A stretch of 38,110 nucleotides of DNA from an uncultured Lachnospiraceae bacterium (lineage in GTDB: Bacteria > Bacillota > Clostridia > Lachnospirales > Lachnospiraceae), in contig CACXGE010000144.1 in the NCBI GenBank assembly GCA_902767135.1, forward strand, positions 1-38,110, in the 5' to 3' direction. The notes below the pieces were generated by a model. It searched no databases. It saw only the letters and a list, made by a program, of their open reading frames with translations, and was not told where the DNA came from. Shown here piece by piece: positions 15,603-23,771 of the stretch (positions within the stretch are counted from its first letter, which is position 1; every line of letters begins with the position of its first letter). The position numbers and the translations under genes were made by a program.

Positions 15603-16649
15603 TTAGTTCTGATTTTCTATTGTAAAGCTAACTTTCCAATCTCCCTTTACAAGATTTTGACAAGTAAAGAAATGCCCATAAATCGCATATTCATTTATTT
15701 CATCAGCACTGATATCAAATATATACTCCTCATAGCTTCCCTTTCTTTCCTCATCCCAAAATGCAGTACTGCTTCCAGGCAGAACCTCTTTTCCGTCTCT
15801 ACCAACTAAATATATATATCCATGATTGTCAAATTGTAAAATATCTTCATAATATACTTGCACATGCAACTTATTGTTGATAAAGCCATAATTCGTAACC
15901 GTCACTCCCGGCGTAGGAACAAACAACTTACTCTCATCCACGCAAAGATACTCCCGCTTCATTCCTTCTACTGCATATCCATCTGTATAAGAGCCACCTC
16001 TGATATTTAAACTTTCTTCCCTTTGTGTTTCTGTGACCTCAGAGATTGCATCCAAACTAATTTGTGTTAATTCCTCTTGTATTTCACTTTTTCCGGTTAA
16101 AAACTGTGAAACGCTAAATATCATCGCACTTCCTTCAATTGGTGTTCCATCCATATTTTGGATAGTGATTAAAAATGTTGCCTTTCGGGTTCCCGAATCA
16201 AAATCAACCAATGTGCATCCGCCAATTTGGTCAGCATTGGTATGAATGCTGTAACTATCAAACAAATCAATACTTTCGTCTATATATTTTCCTTCTAAAT
16301 CATACATAGATATATAGACGTATGCACAATTATCTTGAATAGACGCACCTTCCACCTCCATACGTATACCACCATCCTCACAGCTGGCATTTACAGGCAT
16401 TAATTTTATGGCTATATCAGGATATATTGCACATAAAACATCGTATGCTGCCATATTTCCTGCAGCAACCGCAATAGATAACGAAGAAACTGATAGTCCT
16501 ATGATAATTGCAAAACATGCTGCCATTCTCCCTAACACATGAATCAGCCTTTGTTTCTTCACTTTATGGATTTTTGCGTAATCCATTGCCTCACTCAAAT
16601 ATTTATCTTCTATTCCATCTAGTATCTTCTCTTTTATCAATTCATTCAT
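15603..16649 (-). CDS. Anti-sigma factor-like membrane protein (DUF4179-type)
   Basis: A 348-residue protein with a cytoplasmic N-terminus of about 35 residues, one transmembrane segment at about 40-63 (AACFAIIIGLSVSSLSIAVA) and a large extracellular part. This layout and the coupling to an ECF sigma gene fit DUF4179-type anti-sigma regulators, which hold the sigma factor at the membrane until a signal is sensed outside. Its ATG overlaps the sigma gene by 8 bp. The extracellular ligand is unknown. No catalytic motif was seen. Confidence 0.75.
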   Translation of the reverse strand: MNELIKEKILDGIEDKYLSEAMDYAKIHKVKKQRLIHVLGRMAACFAIIIGLSVSSLSIAVAAGNMAAYDVLCAIYPDIAIKLMPVNASCEDGGIRMEVEGASIQDNCAYVYISMYDLEGKYIDESIDLFDSYSIHTNADQIGGCTLVDFDSGTRKATFLITIQNMDGTPIEGSAMIFSVSQFLTGKSEIQEELTQISLDAISEVTETQREESLNIRGGSYTDGYAVEGMKREYLCVDESKLFVPTPGVTVTNYGFINNKLHVQVYYEDILQFDNHGYIYLVGRDGKEVLPGSSTAFWDEERKGSYEEYIFDISADEINEYAIYGHFFTCQNLVKGDWKVSFTIENQN

Positions 16650-17199
16650 AGAATCCCTCCGATTTCAAATCACCTCTTAGTTTTTCTCTTGTTCTATGCA
16701 AATGTACTGTCACATAATTTTTACTCACTCCCAGCATCTTAGCTATCTCCTCAACGGAATAGCAAAACCAATATCGCTGTACGAACATTATCCTGTCCCT
16801 ATCCTTTATCCTACCTAAAAAGACATTTATCCGATTGCCAATCTCCTTTGCAAGAATTTCACTTTCTACTGTTTCACTTACAGCAAGAAACTCATCCACT
16901 TCTTCTAAAATAACATCATAGTAATTGTTTCGTTTCTGCGCAGTGTTTGCACGATATTTTTTTAAAGCAGTATTTTTGACAATACGAAAAACATAAGCAG
17001 AAAAAGGATTTGGATTCTGCGGTGGAATTGTATTCCATACCGCCAAGTAAGCATCATTAATACATTCTTCAGCATCCTGCTCATTATGTAAAAATTTATT
17101 TGCTAACCGTTTGCATATCTTCCCATACTTCAAATTTAGTTCACGAATTGCATCTTCTGAGCGCTCCAAAAATAGTTTTATGATCAATTGATCTTCCAT
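16642..17199 (-). CDS. ECF-family RNA polymerase sigma factor
   Basis: A 185-residue ECF sigma factor. Region 2 is recognised by NEQDAEECINDAYLAVWNTI and the following aromatic-basic helix; region 4 by YSVEEIAKMLGVSKNYVTVH, a helix-turn-helix, ending LHRTREKLRGDL. I start at ATG 17199, which has AGGAGG 8 nt upstream; the upstream ATG at 17217 belongs to that ribosome site. It is cotranscribed with the anti-sigma gene that overlaps its end. A TATAAT-like hexamer lies at 17316-17321 on the minus strand without a clear -35. Target genes are unknown and may lie outside the island. Confidence 0.9.
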   Translation of the reverse strand: MEDQLIIKLFLERSEDAIRELNLKYGKICKRLANKFLHNEQDAEECINDAYLAVWNTIPPQNPNPFSAYVFRIVKNTALKKYRANTAQKRNNYYDVILEEVDEFLAVSETVESEILAKEIGNRINVFLGRIKDRDRIMFVQRYWFCYSVEEIAKMLGVSKNYVTVHLHRTREKLRGDLKSEGFYE

Positions 17200-17363
17200 T
17201 CCAAAACCTCCTTTCATTTATACTCTACCGTTTCAAACAAACATATTACATTTTCCATAAAAATAATTTATCTTCTTTTTTCAATAAATACCTCGCGGCA
17301 AACACATTCTGTTTCATTATAACATAACACGCCTCCCACTCATTCTATTATTTCATACAATAT

Positions 17364-17393
17364 AAAAGCGGAGTGATTTCGCACTCCACTTTT
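17364..17393 (+). terminator. Intrinsic terminator-like hairpin
   Basis: Arms AAAAGCGGAGTG and CACTCCACTTTT form a stem with one mismatch, ending in T's on the plus strand. It lies just before the remnant of the XRE gene and after the sigma gene's upstream region. Confidence 0.6.
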
Positions 17394-17395
17394 AA

Positions 17396-17794
17396 CGTTA
17401 TCTTACACATCTATCTATTCAAAAGGATACCAACATCAGATTTGACTTTGCTCTCCGTCTGGCAAATGCCTTGGAGATTGATGTAAATGAGATATGCTCC
17501 GCAAGTCCTTTCTCCGGAGCCATTACAGAAAAAGAAATCTACCCTACCCTTCCGGATGGATTAAATGGTGCCTTGGATTCAAGCAGAATAAAAACATACT
17601 TAAAATATTCTCTCTATCCTCTTATGCACCTGTTTGGCAAAAACAGTATGCCGGATGTGGATAATCTGCTTACATCCTTTTATCAGTTGGATGATGAAGC
17701 CCGAAAAGAGGTTGTGGAAACGATACAATTTAAGCTGCAGTATCATAGAGATGCAGAGAGGGCAGAACAGGTAAAACAGATTAAGGGATGGTAA
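17396..17794 (+). pseudogene. 5'-truncated XRE-family regulator
   Basis: The plus-strand frame is open from 17396 and becomes protein-like at about 17421: DTNIRFDFALRLANALEIDV is the final part of a helix-turn-helix XRE domain, followed by about 100 residues ending at 17794 (YQLDDEARKEVVETIQFKL). The first half of the DNA-binding domain, the start codon and ribosome site are missing, so this is the 3' remnant of a regulator gene. It has the same orientation as the intact XRE gene at 37183 in island C. Only TTG 17471 could serve as a start, without a ribosome site. Confidence 0.6.
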
Positions 17795-17802
17795 AAAAAT
17801 AG

Positions 17803-17834
17803 CTCCAGTGAATATGTGTATTCACTGGAGTTTT
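17803..17834. terminator. Bidirectional terminator between convergent genes
   Basis: A perfect 12-bp stem CTCCAGTGAATA / TATTCACTGGAG with a TGTG loop, followed by TTTT on the plus strand and, after a short gap, seven T's on the minus strand. It ends both the XRE remnant and the TOPRIM-like gene. Confidence 0.9.
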
Positions 17835-17837
17835 AAA

Positions 17838-18563
17838 TTATAATACAGGATTTTCCTTAAAATAGATATTCAAATTTGTGTGTCTTTGTAATGAATGCAA
17901 TTCCTCTCGTATGTATCTCCACGATGCTGGAAAACTTTCCGGAACTCCATTAACAACTTCCATATCAAGAAACTTTATGAATAATGTTTCTTTTCCCATG
18001 AATTGTTCATAAAACGCTTGCGAGTATTGTGATTTTAGTTCATCGCTCAGATTAAGTTGGTTATATAACGCATGATCTAAATTACTGGATAAATAGTAAC
18101 ATCTGTACGGTATTCCTTTAATGTTATCACATGTAAGAAGATAATCCATAATTTCTCGTTTATGCTTATTTCTGTCTATTACTTTTTGCGTATTTTTACA
18201 AGAAATATTTTCCGTTGAATATACTATTTCCGTACTATCTCCTTGTATAATATTTGAATCGTCAATATATGTGCCATCTGTATCAAAAATTTGTACTATT
18301 TGCCAAATATCACTAAGTTTTAGTTTCTTATCCTTCCTATATTTATCGACAAATTTATAAATCTCCTCTTCAACATTACCTTTGTCAATATTTTCATCTG
18401 AAGTAATATCACCATGGGTAAACTCAAAATGGATATCATTGTATCTATATATCTTTTTAAATATATTTTCTAAAGCCCTTTTATCTGTGGCTCCTTCAAC
18501 AATAAAAATAACTGCTTTATCCATACTTAAAGCATCATCTCCTTTGAACACTACTCCATCCAC
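17838..18563 (-). CDS. TOPRIM-like putative nuclease, partner of the island A ATPase
   Basis: A 241-residue protein. Near the N-terminus FIVEGATDKRAL has the conserved Glu of a TOPRIM fold, and about 70 residues later QIFDTDGTY supplies an Asp-x-Asp pair, so the metal-binding motifs are plausible. The rest is not recognised. GTG 18563 overlaps the ATPase stop; ATG 18524, directly before the domain, is a possible alternative. ATPase plus TOPRIM pairs are a known defence architecture (for example PARIS AriA/AriB, or OLD-type nucleases in one chain), where the ATPase senses phage and releases or activates the effector. I cannot assign it to a named system. A strong terminator follows. Confidence 0.6.
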   Translation of the reverse strand: MDGVVFKGDDALSMDKAVIFIVEGATDKRALENIFKKIYRYNDIHFEFTHGDITSDENIDKGNVEEEIYKFVDKYRKDKKLKLSDIWQIVQIFDTDGTYIDDSNIIQGDSTEIVYSTENISCKNTQKVIDRNKHKREIMDYLLTCDNIKGIPYRCYYLSSNLDHALYNQLNLSDELKSQYSQAFYEQFMGKETLFIKFLDMEVVNGVPESFPASWRYIREELHSLQRHTNLNIYFKENPVL

Positions 18564-20032
18564 TAACTATTTTTTAATAGTTCCATGAACTCTGCTGAAA
18601 ATGGAATTTGAACATTAGTTTCTTCCGTATTACCTGCTTTTCTAAACGCATAGCCCATATCTTGAAGGTCTGTATCATCATAAAGTTTCTCTTTTTGACC
18701 TCCTAAAACGATAGTCCTTATATAAAAATCTCTACGATTATGCGTCTTTTCTATTCCTTTAAGAGAAATATATCTATTATCTGGATTAATAGTTGAACAA
18801 ACAATATTCTTCTTATCCAACTTTTCCATTACACGTAAATTATGTGAAGTAAATATTAACTGCCCTTTAGCCTCTTCTGCCAAAACACCTATTAATTCGC
18901 CTAACAGATATTCAAAGATTCCAGCATCTAGCTCATCAACAACAAGACATGCTCCCGGATTATTATATAAAGAAATTAAATAATTTAACAAGGAAATAAT
19001 TCGTTTAATACCTTCAGATTCGTATTTCGTTAAGAATCTCTTTCCATCTCTATTTGAATAGACTTCTACTTGGACAATACTAATTCCGTCTTTATTCTTT
19101 TCCTCGTTTGTTTTTACAAGCTCAATTGACAAATTCGGTATAATAGCCTTTAATGCGATATTGATAGCTGCTACAATTTTCTCAAGCTTATTAAAAATCT
19201 CTTCTGGAAAATCACCACGACCATTAATGAACAATGGAATACATCCTTGCATAACCTCATTTTCTGATTCAGTATGAACATTCACAGGAATAAAAGCATT
19301 TGAATAATTAACACCTAACTGGTTTACTTTTACGACTTGGAATCTCATTCTTGCAAAATCAAATAAAGCCTTTACCACATCCGAAAATGCCATTTCTTCT
19401 TCATTTTGGTTTTCAGCTAGCAATGATTTATTTATTACATCATTAAAATACAAAGATACATTTTTTTGTGCACAAAATACTGCAAGATTTTGTACAGAAT
19501 TAAAGAAACGAATTCTAGATAATGCACTCTCATCTTTCGATACAATACGAGTTGGTGTATTTTCGAGAATAGACTGTGTATCATAATAAGGATTGCAGAA
19601 TGATACATTTCTCTCTTTCTTCCATGAACCGCCTCTTTGCCAATATATTATATTTTCCGAAAAAATTTGAATCTTCTTTTCCTCTTTATATCGTTTTAAC
19701 AATAACTCATATCTAGCTTTATACTTTTTCTCCGCACATTCGATATAGAATACTGTAGAGATTTTCATCATCTTATTATCATTAAACATACCCTCATATT
19801 CATCATAAGAAATAGTATTTCCACTCATAATATGTTGCAGTATATCAAAAGCTTCAATAATAGCTGTTTTACCCGAGCCATTTTGTCCATATATGCCATT
19901 AATATCTGATTCCTTTAATTCTGCTCGGTATTCAGCATTTGAATAATTTACAAATTTAATATCTCCATAATTCACATTTTTGAAATTTTCTAATTCTGTT
20001 TCCACTATTCTAACCAAACTTTTTTCATTCAT
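18563..20032 (-). CDS. AAA/ABC-type ATPase, OLD/AAA_15-like, probable phage defence sensor
   Basis: A protein of 489 residues from ATG 20032 (GGGGTG upstream), or 492 from GTG 20041. The N-terminal ELENFKNVNYG strand and Walker A GIYGQNGSGKTA are typical of SMC/OLD-like ATPases. Late in the sequence come YESEGIKRII (signature), ACLVVDELDAG (Walker B), FTSHN (switch) and a long family-specific tail. The next gene overlaps its stop and encodes a TOPRIM-like protein, so the two probably act as one module. Neighbours are typical island cargo. Similar in type but not obviously in sequence to the ATPase at 29412 in island C. Confidence 0.75.
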   Translation of the reverse strand: MNEKSLVRIVETELENFKNVNYGDIKFVNYSNAEYRAELKESDINGIYGQNGSGKTAIIEAFDILQHIMSGNTISYDEYEGMFNDNKMMKISTVFYIECAEKKYKARYELLLKRYKEEKKIQIFSENIIYWQRGGSWKKERNVSFCNPYYDTQSILENTPTRIVSKDESALSRIRFFNSVQNLAVFCAQKNVSLYFNDVINKSLLAENQNEEEMAFSDVVKALFDFARMRFQVVKVNQLGVNYSNAFIPVNVHTESENEVMQGCIPLFINGRGDFPEEIFNKLEKIVAAINIALKAIIPNLSIELVKTNEEKNKDGISIVQVEVYSNRDGKRFLTKYESEGIKRIISLLNYLISLYNNPGACLVVDELDAGIFEYLLGELIGVLAEEAKGQLIFTSHNLRVMEKLDKKNIVCSTINPDNRYISLKGIEKTHNRRDFYIRTIVLGGQKEKLYDDTDLQDMGYAFRKAGNTEETNVQIPFSAEFMELLKNS

Positions 20033-20041
20033 AGCAGACAC

Positions 20042-20321
20042 CCCATTTTGAATAATAATATTTTTTATCTGTTTTTATCGGTCAATTTCATTCTGTGTAT
20101 TGTATATTTTACACCCATTCCGATAAAATGTCCAGTTTTATTTAATTTTCTCCAAAAATATTTATATGGATTATTATATACTTCTTTTAATCTAAAAATA
20201 CCATTTTTTTATATCCAAATTATCAAGTTTTTGCTCATAATAACAAAACTTTTCTAGCTTGGCACCGTTTTGGCACCGCCAACCCTATTTTTCGCTATTC
20301 CATCCACCTTTTTCAAGACGC
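20042..20321. other. Gene-free right end of island A with arm repeats
   Basis: Upstream region of the ATPase operon, very AT-rich, with no recognisable gene. GGCACC repeats at 20261-20266 and 20272-20277, 11 bp apart, match those at 15550-15566 and are probable integrase arm sites. I could not pick a convincing promoter. Confidence 0.55.
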
Positions 20322-20352
20322 AAAAAGGGCTTCCCGATTTCTCGGAAAGCCC
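20322..20352 (-). terminator. tuf-type terminator at island A/B junction
   Basis: Minus-strand hairpin with arms GGGCTTTCCGA / TCGGGAAGCCC (one mismatch) followed by five T's, 36 bp beyond the tuf tail at 20388. It sits at the same place and has the same general form as the terminators beyond the tuf tails at 26619 and 37855. Confidence 0.8.
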
Positions 20353-20387
20353 CATAAAATCTAGCTTTTTAGAGACACTATCAAAGA

Positions 20388-20441
20388 TTACTCAATGATA
20401 GTAGCAACTCTACCAGAACCTACTGTACGTCCACCTTCACG
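20388..20441 (-). other. tuf 3'-end copy between islands A and B
   Basis: 54 bp encoding the same 17 terminal EF-Tu residues and stop, with its own synonymous pattern (ATT for the last Ile, ACT for Thr). Homology to tuf ends abruptly at 20441. It is the attachment site shared by islands A and B. Confidence 0.92.
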
Positions 20442-20546
20442 TTTTATTCATAGGGCAAGTAGCGTATTAAACCATTGTATTTTAGGCGTTTTCATAATCG
20501 TAATAATATGATTTTCGCCATATTATTTATATTTTTTGAGATAAAA

Positions 20547-20565
20547 GGTATCATACGGGTATCAC
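20547..20565. repeat. Paired GGTATCA repeats, left arm of island B
   Basis: GGTATCA at 20547 and GGTATCAC at 20558 lie 106 bp from the tuf tail, the same distance as in island C (26778). Probable arm-type integrase sites. Confidence 0.65.
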
Positions 20566-20590
20566 AAGTAATTTTTAATCCTTAATCAGC

Positions 20591-20764
20591 CTATATTTCA
20601 GTCTCTTCACCAAAACATATTGCAGGAATCCTAAATTCAAATCCCGCATACGGCACCACTTGATGAGTAATCGTAGCTTCCTTAGGAATCGGTATTTCAT
20701 ACTGATGGTTACGTATCATATGGGATACGGTATTAAGTGAATATTTCGATAGCAATTCTTCCAT
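20591..20764 (-). CDS. Orphan short reading frame, possibly a gene fragment
   Basis: A 57-codon frame (MEELLSKYSLNTVSHMIRNH, later VVPYAGFEFRIPAICFGEE) that looks like protein but is not recognised. The open frame continues upstream past the ATG (KYVPVIDLKR) into the end of the permease gene, and there is no properly spaced ribosome site. It may be the 3' remnant of a gene whose beginning was replaced when the transporter cargo was acquired, or a very small real gene. Confidence 0.35.
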   Translation of the reverse strand: MEELLSKYSLNTVSHMIRNHQYEIPIPKEATITHQVVPYAGFEFRIPAICFGEETEI

Positions 20765-20805
20765 CCTTTTTAAATCAATAACCGGTACATATTTATTTTG
20801 TGTTC

Positions 20806-23007
20806 TTATACTAAAGTATCATTACGCAAGGTTTCTGCCATATCGGATTTTAAGATTTTCTTGCCACCGATATAATAAGCCAATCCAACAAATACAAATA
20901 TTGCTACTATAAATAATATAATCTCCAAAATAGGAGCTTCCACCAAAAACTCCATCGGATCCAAATAGCTTGAAGTTATCATGAAGCCAACAAACACAAT
21001 GGTTAATGGCAATGTAATTAACAATGGACGACCTGCAATAACTAAGGCTTCTATGCTGAACATTTTTCGAATATTCGCCTCAGTCATACCAATGGACATA
21101 TACTGGAAAAACTCACGCTTTCTCTGCTGAATAAATCCTAATGTATTAGAGAACACATTAGCAATACCAATGGTTGCAAGCAGAATACAGAAAGCACCGA
21201 CAATCATCATGTATCCATCCATCATTTCATCGTTTGAAACCTTCTCCTGAATACGGTTTTCACTTTCTATCACATATTCCTTGCTAATCAAGTTCACTAC
21301 GTAAGCGTCTAATGCATTCGAATCCGCAAGGGACAATTCAGCATCTGCTAATACTCTGACATAAGTATCTGCTTCTGCATTACCGATTGTTCCTGAAATA
21401 TTTTCCCACATAGATAATGAAATAAACTGTACCAAAGCATAGTTGTCATACTCTTCTCTGAGCACCGGAACCTCCTGCGTATAGGCAAGTACTCCTATTT
21501 CAACTGATGCTTCTGCATTATCCCTATTCTGGACACTAATTACATTCTGACTTTCGGTTACAAATGGAATATACTGCTTATATCGGAAATTGCTATTGAT
21601 ACTATCCCAAATGCGATTCAGCACGATTGCACCATCAAGGTTAGGTGTTACACCAATCTGGCTACAGTATTCTTCAAAACTCTTATCGTCCATAATCACA
21701 AGAGGAACTTTTACTAAATATCCATTCTCCACACTTGTTACGGAACTTCCGGCAACCGTTCCCAGACCTCCTAAAGCCTTTACCTCATCGCTCTGCAGGT
21801 CGTTTGGAATCAGACTAACTGCTACTGCTTTTTGGTATACTGTACAATTTCCTAACCCTTGATTTGCCTGCAAATCTTCTGTCATTTCAAATTCAGAGAT
21901 ATCCGTGTTCTTTACCGTCACCATGACATCCCACACATCCTGGTATCTCTCAAAATAAGTATGATTTGTACTGATACCAGAAAGCGTAAAGAAACACAGC
22001 ATTATGGTAAATGCCAAGAAGGAAAGGGTCAAAGAACGTGTAGCTGTTCTTAACGCTTTCTTTTGTGCCTTCAATGCATTTCCTGCAAGTTCACCTTCAA
22101 TCCCAAACAGTAATGATAAGATGCGGGATTTCTTTTTCTTCTTTAACTGTAAGCCACCTATATTCTTGATGGCTTCTATCGGTGTTACCTTACTTAATTT
22201 CTTAGCAGGAATATATGCCGAGAAAAGGACGGTCACAAACGCAGACAACAAAGTAACCACCAACACAAGGGGATGGTACTGGAAAACGGCTGTATATCTT
22301 CCTGCCACATCAGCGGCTACTACATTTGTTGCCGCTACAACACCAGCACTGACAGCAATGCCAAGCACCGTTCCTACAACAATGGATACAGAACTAAGTG
22401 CCAAAGCCTCCTGTAATAAACAGGTACGAATCTGGCTTGGTGTTGCTCCAACACTTGAAAAGATACCAAACTGGTGTATTCTTGCGTTCATAGACACCGC
22501 AAATGCATTATGGATAATCATAATCAAAGAAATAGAAACGATTACCACAATAAATATATAGAACAACAGCAACAATGGTGGTGTCGCATCATTCGGATCA
22601 TGTATCAGATAATTTGCCAAAAGAACTGTATGACAAGATACGGCACTTGCATCCAATCCCATCTGCTCTGCTATAAGTGGCATATCTTCATAAGCTGTCT
22701 TTGGATTATGAAAAACGATGTCCACGGTTACCATCTGTTCATCTGATAAATCATTGTTGATGATAGCACTCTCTACATTAGGGAAATTCTGTATCTTGCT
22801 TATTTCCATCACATCAGCAAAAGCTGTTATTCTACCATGCCAATTACCTTCCGCTGCAATGATGCCATCCGTTTCGTATGTCCATAAATTGAAAAACAAC
22901 GTACATATCAAAGATAAAAACAAGGTAGCAATCAAAGAGGCTGTAATAACCGATATGCTCGATGCCCTATTGCTTTTTATATAACTTGATGAATAATCTT
23001 TCCACAT
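20806..23007 (-). CDS. ABC transporter permease, FtsX/MacB-type
   Basis: A 733-residue permease with an N-terminal transmembrane segment (about 17-43), a first FtsX-like membrane block (about 140-270), a long extracytoplasmic central region and a second FtsX block near the C-terminus (about 610-725). Such duplicated FtsX permeases pair with MacB-like ATPases and typically act on antimicrobial peptides or lantibiotics in Firmicutes, often under a dedicated two-component system as here. Start ATG 23007 has GGAGG 8 nt upstream; a GTG at 23013 overlaps the ATPase stop. The substrate is not readable from sequence. Confidence 0.88.
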   Translation of the reverse strand: MWKDYSSSYIKSNRASSISVITASLIATLFLSLICTLFFNLWTYETDGIIAAEGNWHGRITAFADVMEISKIQNFPNVESAIINNDLSDEQMVTVDIVFHNPKTAYEDMPLIAEQMGLDASAVSCHTVLLANYLIHDPNDATPPLLLLFYIFIVVIVSISLIMIIHNAFAVSMNARIHQFGIFSSVGATPSQIRTCLLQEALALSSVSIVVGTVLGIAVSAGVVAATNVVAADVAGRYTAVFQYHPLVLVVTLLSAFVTVLFSAYIPAKKLSKVTPIEAIKNIGGLQLKKKKKSRILSLLFGIEGELAGNALKAQKKALRTATRSLTLSFLAFTIMLCFFTLSGISTNHTYFERYQDVWDVMVTVKNTDISEFEMTEDLQANQGLGNCTVYQKAVAVSLIPNDLQSDEVKALGGLGTVAGSSVTSVENGYLVKVPLVIMDDKSFEEYCSQIGVTPNLDGAIVLNRIWDSINSNFRYKQYIPFVTESQNVISVQNRDNAEASVEIGVLAYTQEVPVLREEYDNYALVQFISLSMWENISGTIGNAEADTYVRVLADAELSLADSNALDAYVVNLISKEYVIESENRIQEKVSNDEMMDGYMMIVGAFCILLATIGIANVFSNTLGFIQQRKREFFQYMSIGMTEANIRKMFSIEALVIAGRPLLITLPLTIVFVGFMITSSYLDPMEFLVEAPILEIILFIVAIFVFVGLAYYIGGKKILKSDMAETLRNDTLV

Positions 23008-23012
23008 AACCA

Positions 23013-23693
23013 CTACCTCCGCTTCTGGTCGCTTACAATACGTCCGTCTTCTATCGTGATAATGCGGTCTGCTTCCAACGCAATTTTCTCATCATGAGTA
23101 ATCAATACAATAGTCTGCTCTAAGTTGCGGTTAGAGATTTTCAGCATCTCTATAATTTCTTTTGAATTCTTCTGGTCTAAGTTTCCGGTTGGTTCATCTG
23201 CAAGTAAAATAGCCGGACGATAAATCAAAGCTCTGGCAATGGCTACTCTCTGCTGCTGTCCACCGGATAACTGACTTGGCATTGCCTCCAACTTATCCGC
23301 AATTCCAAGCTGGCTTACTACCTGTTCAAAATACTCTTCATTCACTTTTCTCTTGTCTAATAAAAGTGGCATAAGGATATTTTTTCTTACGGTAAGAGTT
23401 GGAATTAAGTTATAAAACTGATACACAAGTCCAACTTTTCTACGGCGGAAAATAGCAGATTCTGTCGGATTTAACTTAGAAATATCCTCCCCGTCAACTA
23501 ATACTTTTCCTGCAGTAGGCTTATCTACACTTCCGAGAACATGCAACAATGTTGACTTACCGGAACCGGATGCTCCCACAATAGCAACGAACTCTCCCTT
23601 TTCTACAGATAAATCGATCCCATCTAATGCAGTTACCAAATTTTCCTTAGAGCCATAGACTTTTCTGACTCCTTCGCATTTTAATATTTCCAT
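23013..23693 (-). CDS. ABC transporter ATP-binding protein, MacB/LolD-type
   Basis: A 226-residue ATPase. Walker A GASGSGKST, Q-loop region YQFYNLIPTLT, signature LSGGQQQRVAIARAL, Walker B ILLADEPTGNLD and switch LITHD are all intact and of the MacB/LolD class that partners FtsX permeases. I use ATG 23693 (MEILKCEGVRK), with GGAG about 7 nt upstream; the longer frame would start inside the promoter region. It directly precedes the permease gene and is separated from the upstream kinase gene by 70 nt containing its own likely promoter. Confidence 0.93.
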   Translation of the reverse strand: MEILKCEGVRKVYGSKENLVTALDGIDLSVEKGEFVAIVGASGSGKSTLLHVLGSVDKPTAGKVLVDGEDISKLNPTESAIFRRRKVGLVYQFYNLIPTLTVRKNILMPLLLDKRKVNEEYFEQVVSQLGIADKLEAMPSQLSGGQQQRVAIARALIYRPAILLADEPTGNLDQKNSKEIIEMLKISNRNLEQTIVLITHDEKIALEADRIITIEDGRIVSDQKRR

Positions 23694-23739
23694 ACGATTG
23701 CTCCTTCCTGTTTTGAACTGATATCCCCAGTTTGGCTCA

Positions 23740-23771
23740 ATTATAACAGGGCAAAGTGACAACTTAGTGAC
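23740..23771 (-). promoter_or_regulatory. Probable response-regulator-controlled promoter of the ABC genes
   Basis: A perfect TATAAT (23745-23740, minus strand) lacks a good -35 box. Instead two direct repeats GTCACT (23771-23766 and 23760-23755), 11 bp apart, lie just upstream. Repeats at one helical turn next to a -10 are typical binding sites of OmpR-type activators, so the adjacent two-component system is the natural regulator. Confidence 0.55.

Larger units (their letters stand above)
15446..20387. mobile_element. Genomic island A at tuf 3' end, about 4.9 kb
   Basis: Bounded by tuf tail copies at 15392 and 20388. It carries paired GGCACC-type repeats 11 bp apart near both ends (15550/15561 and 20261/20272). 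Cargo: anti-sigma and ECF sigma genes, an XRE regulator remnant, and an ATPase plus TOPRIM-like pair. No integrase or relaxase remains, so it is decayed or depends on functions from elsewhere. Its repeat motif differs from the GGTATCA motif of islands B and C, which points to a different integrase specificity. Confidence 0.75.

Noticed and set aside
17838..20032. Calling the island A pair PARIS (AriA/AriB)
   Set aside because: The layout is similar but I could not identify DUF4435-specific or AriA-specific motifs beyond generic ATPase and TOPRIM features.
22004..22561. 185-codon plus-strand frame inside the ABC permease gene
   Set aside because: It is antisense to a well-supported permease and has no recognisable domain.
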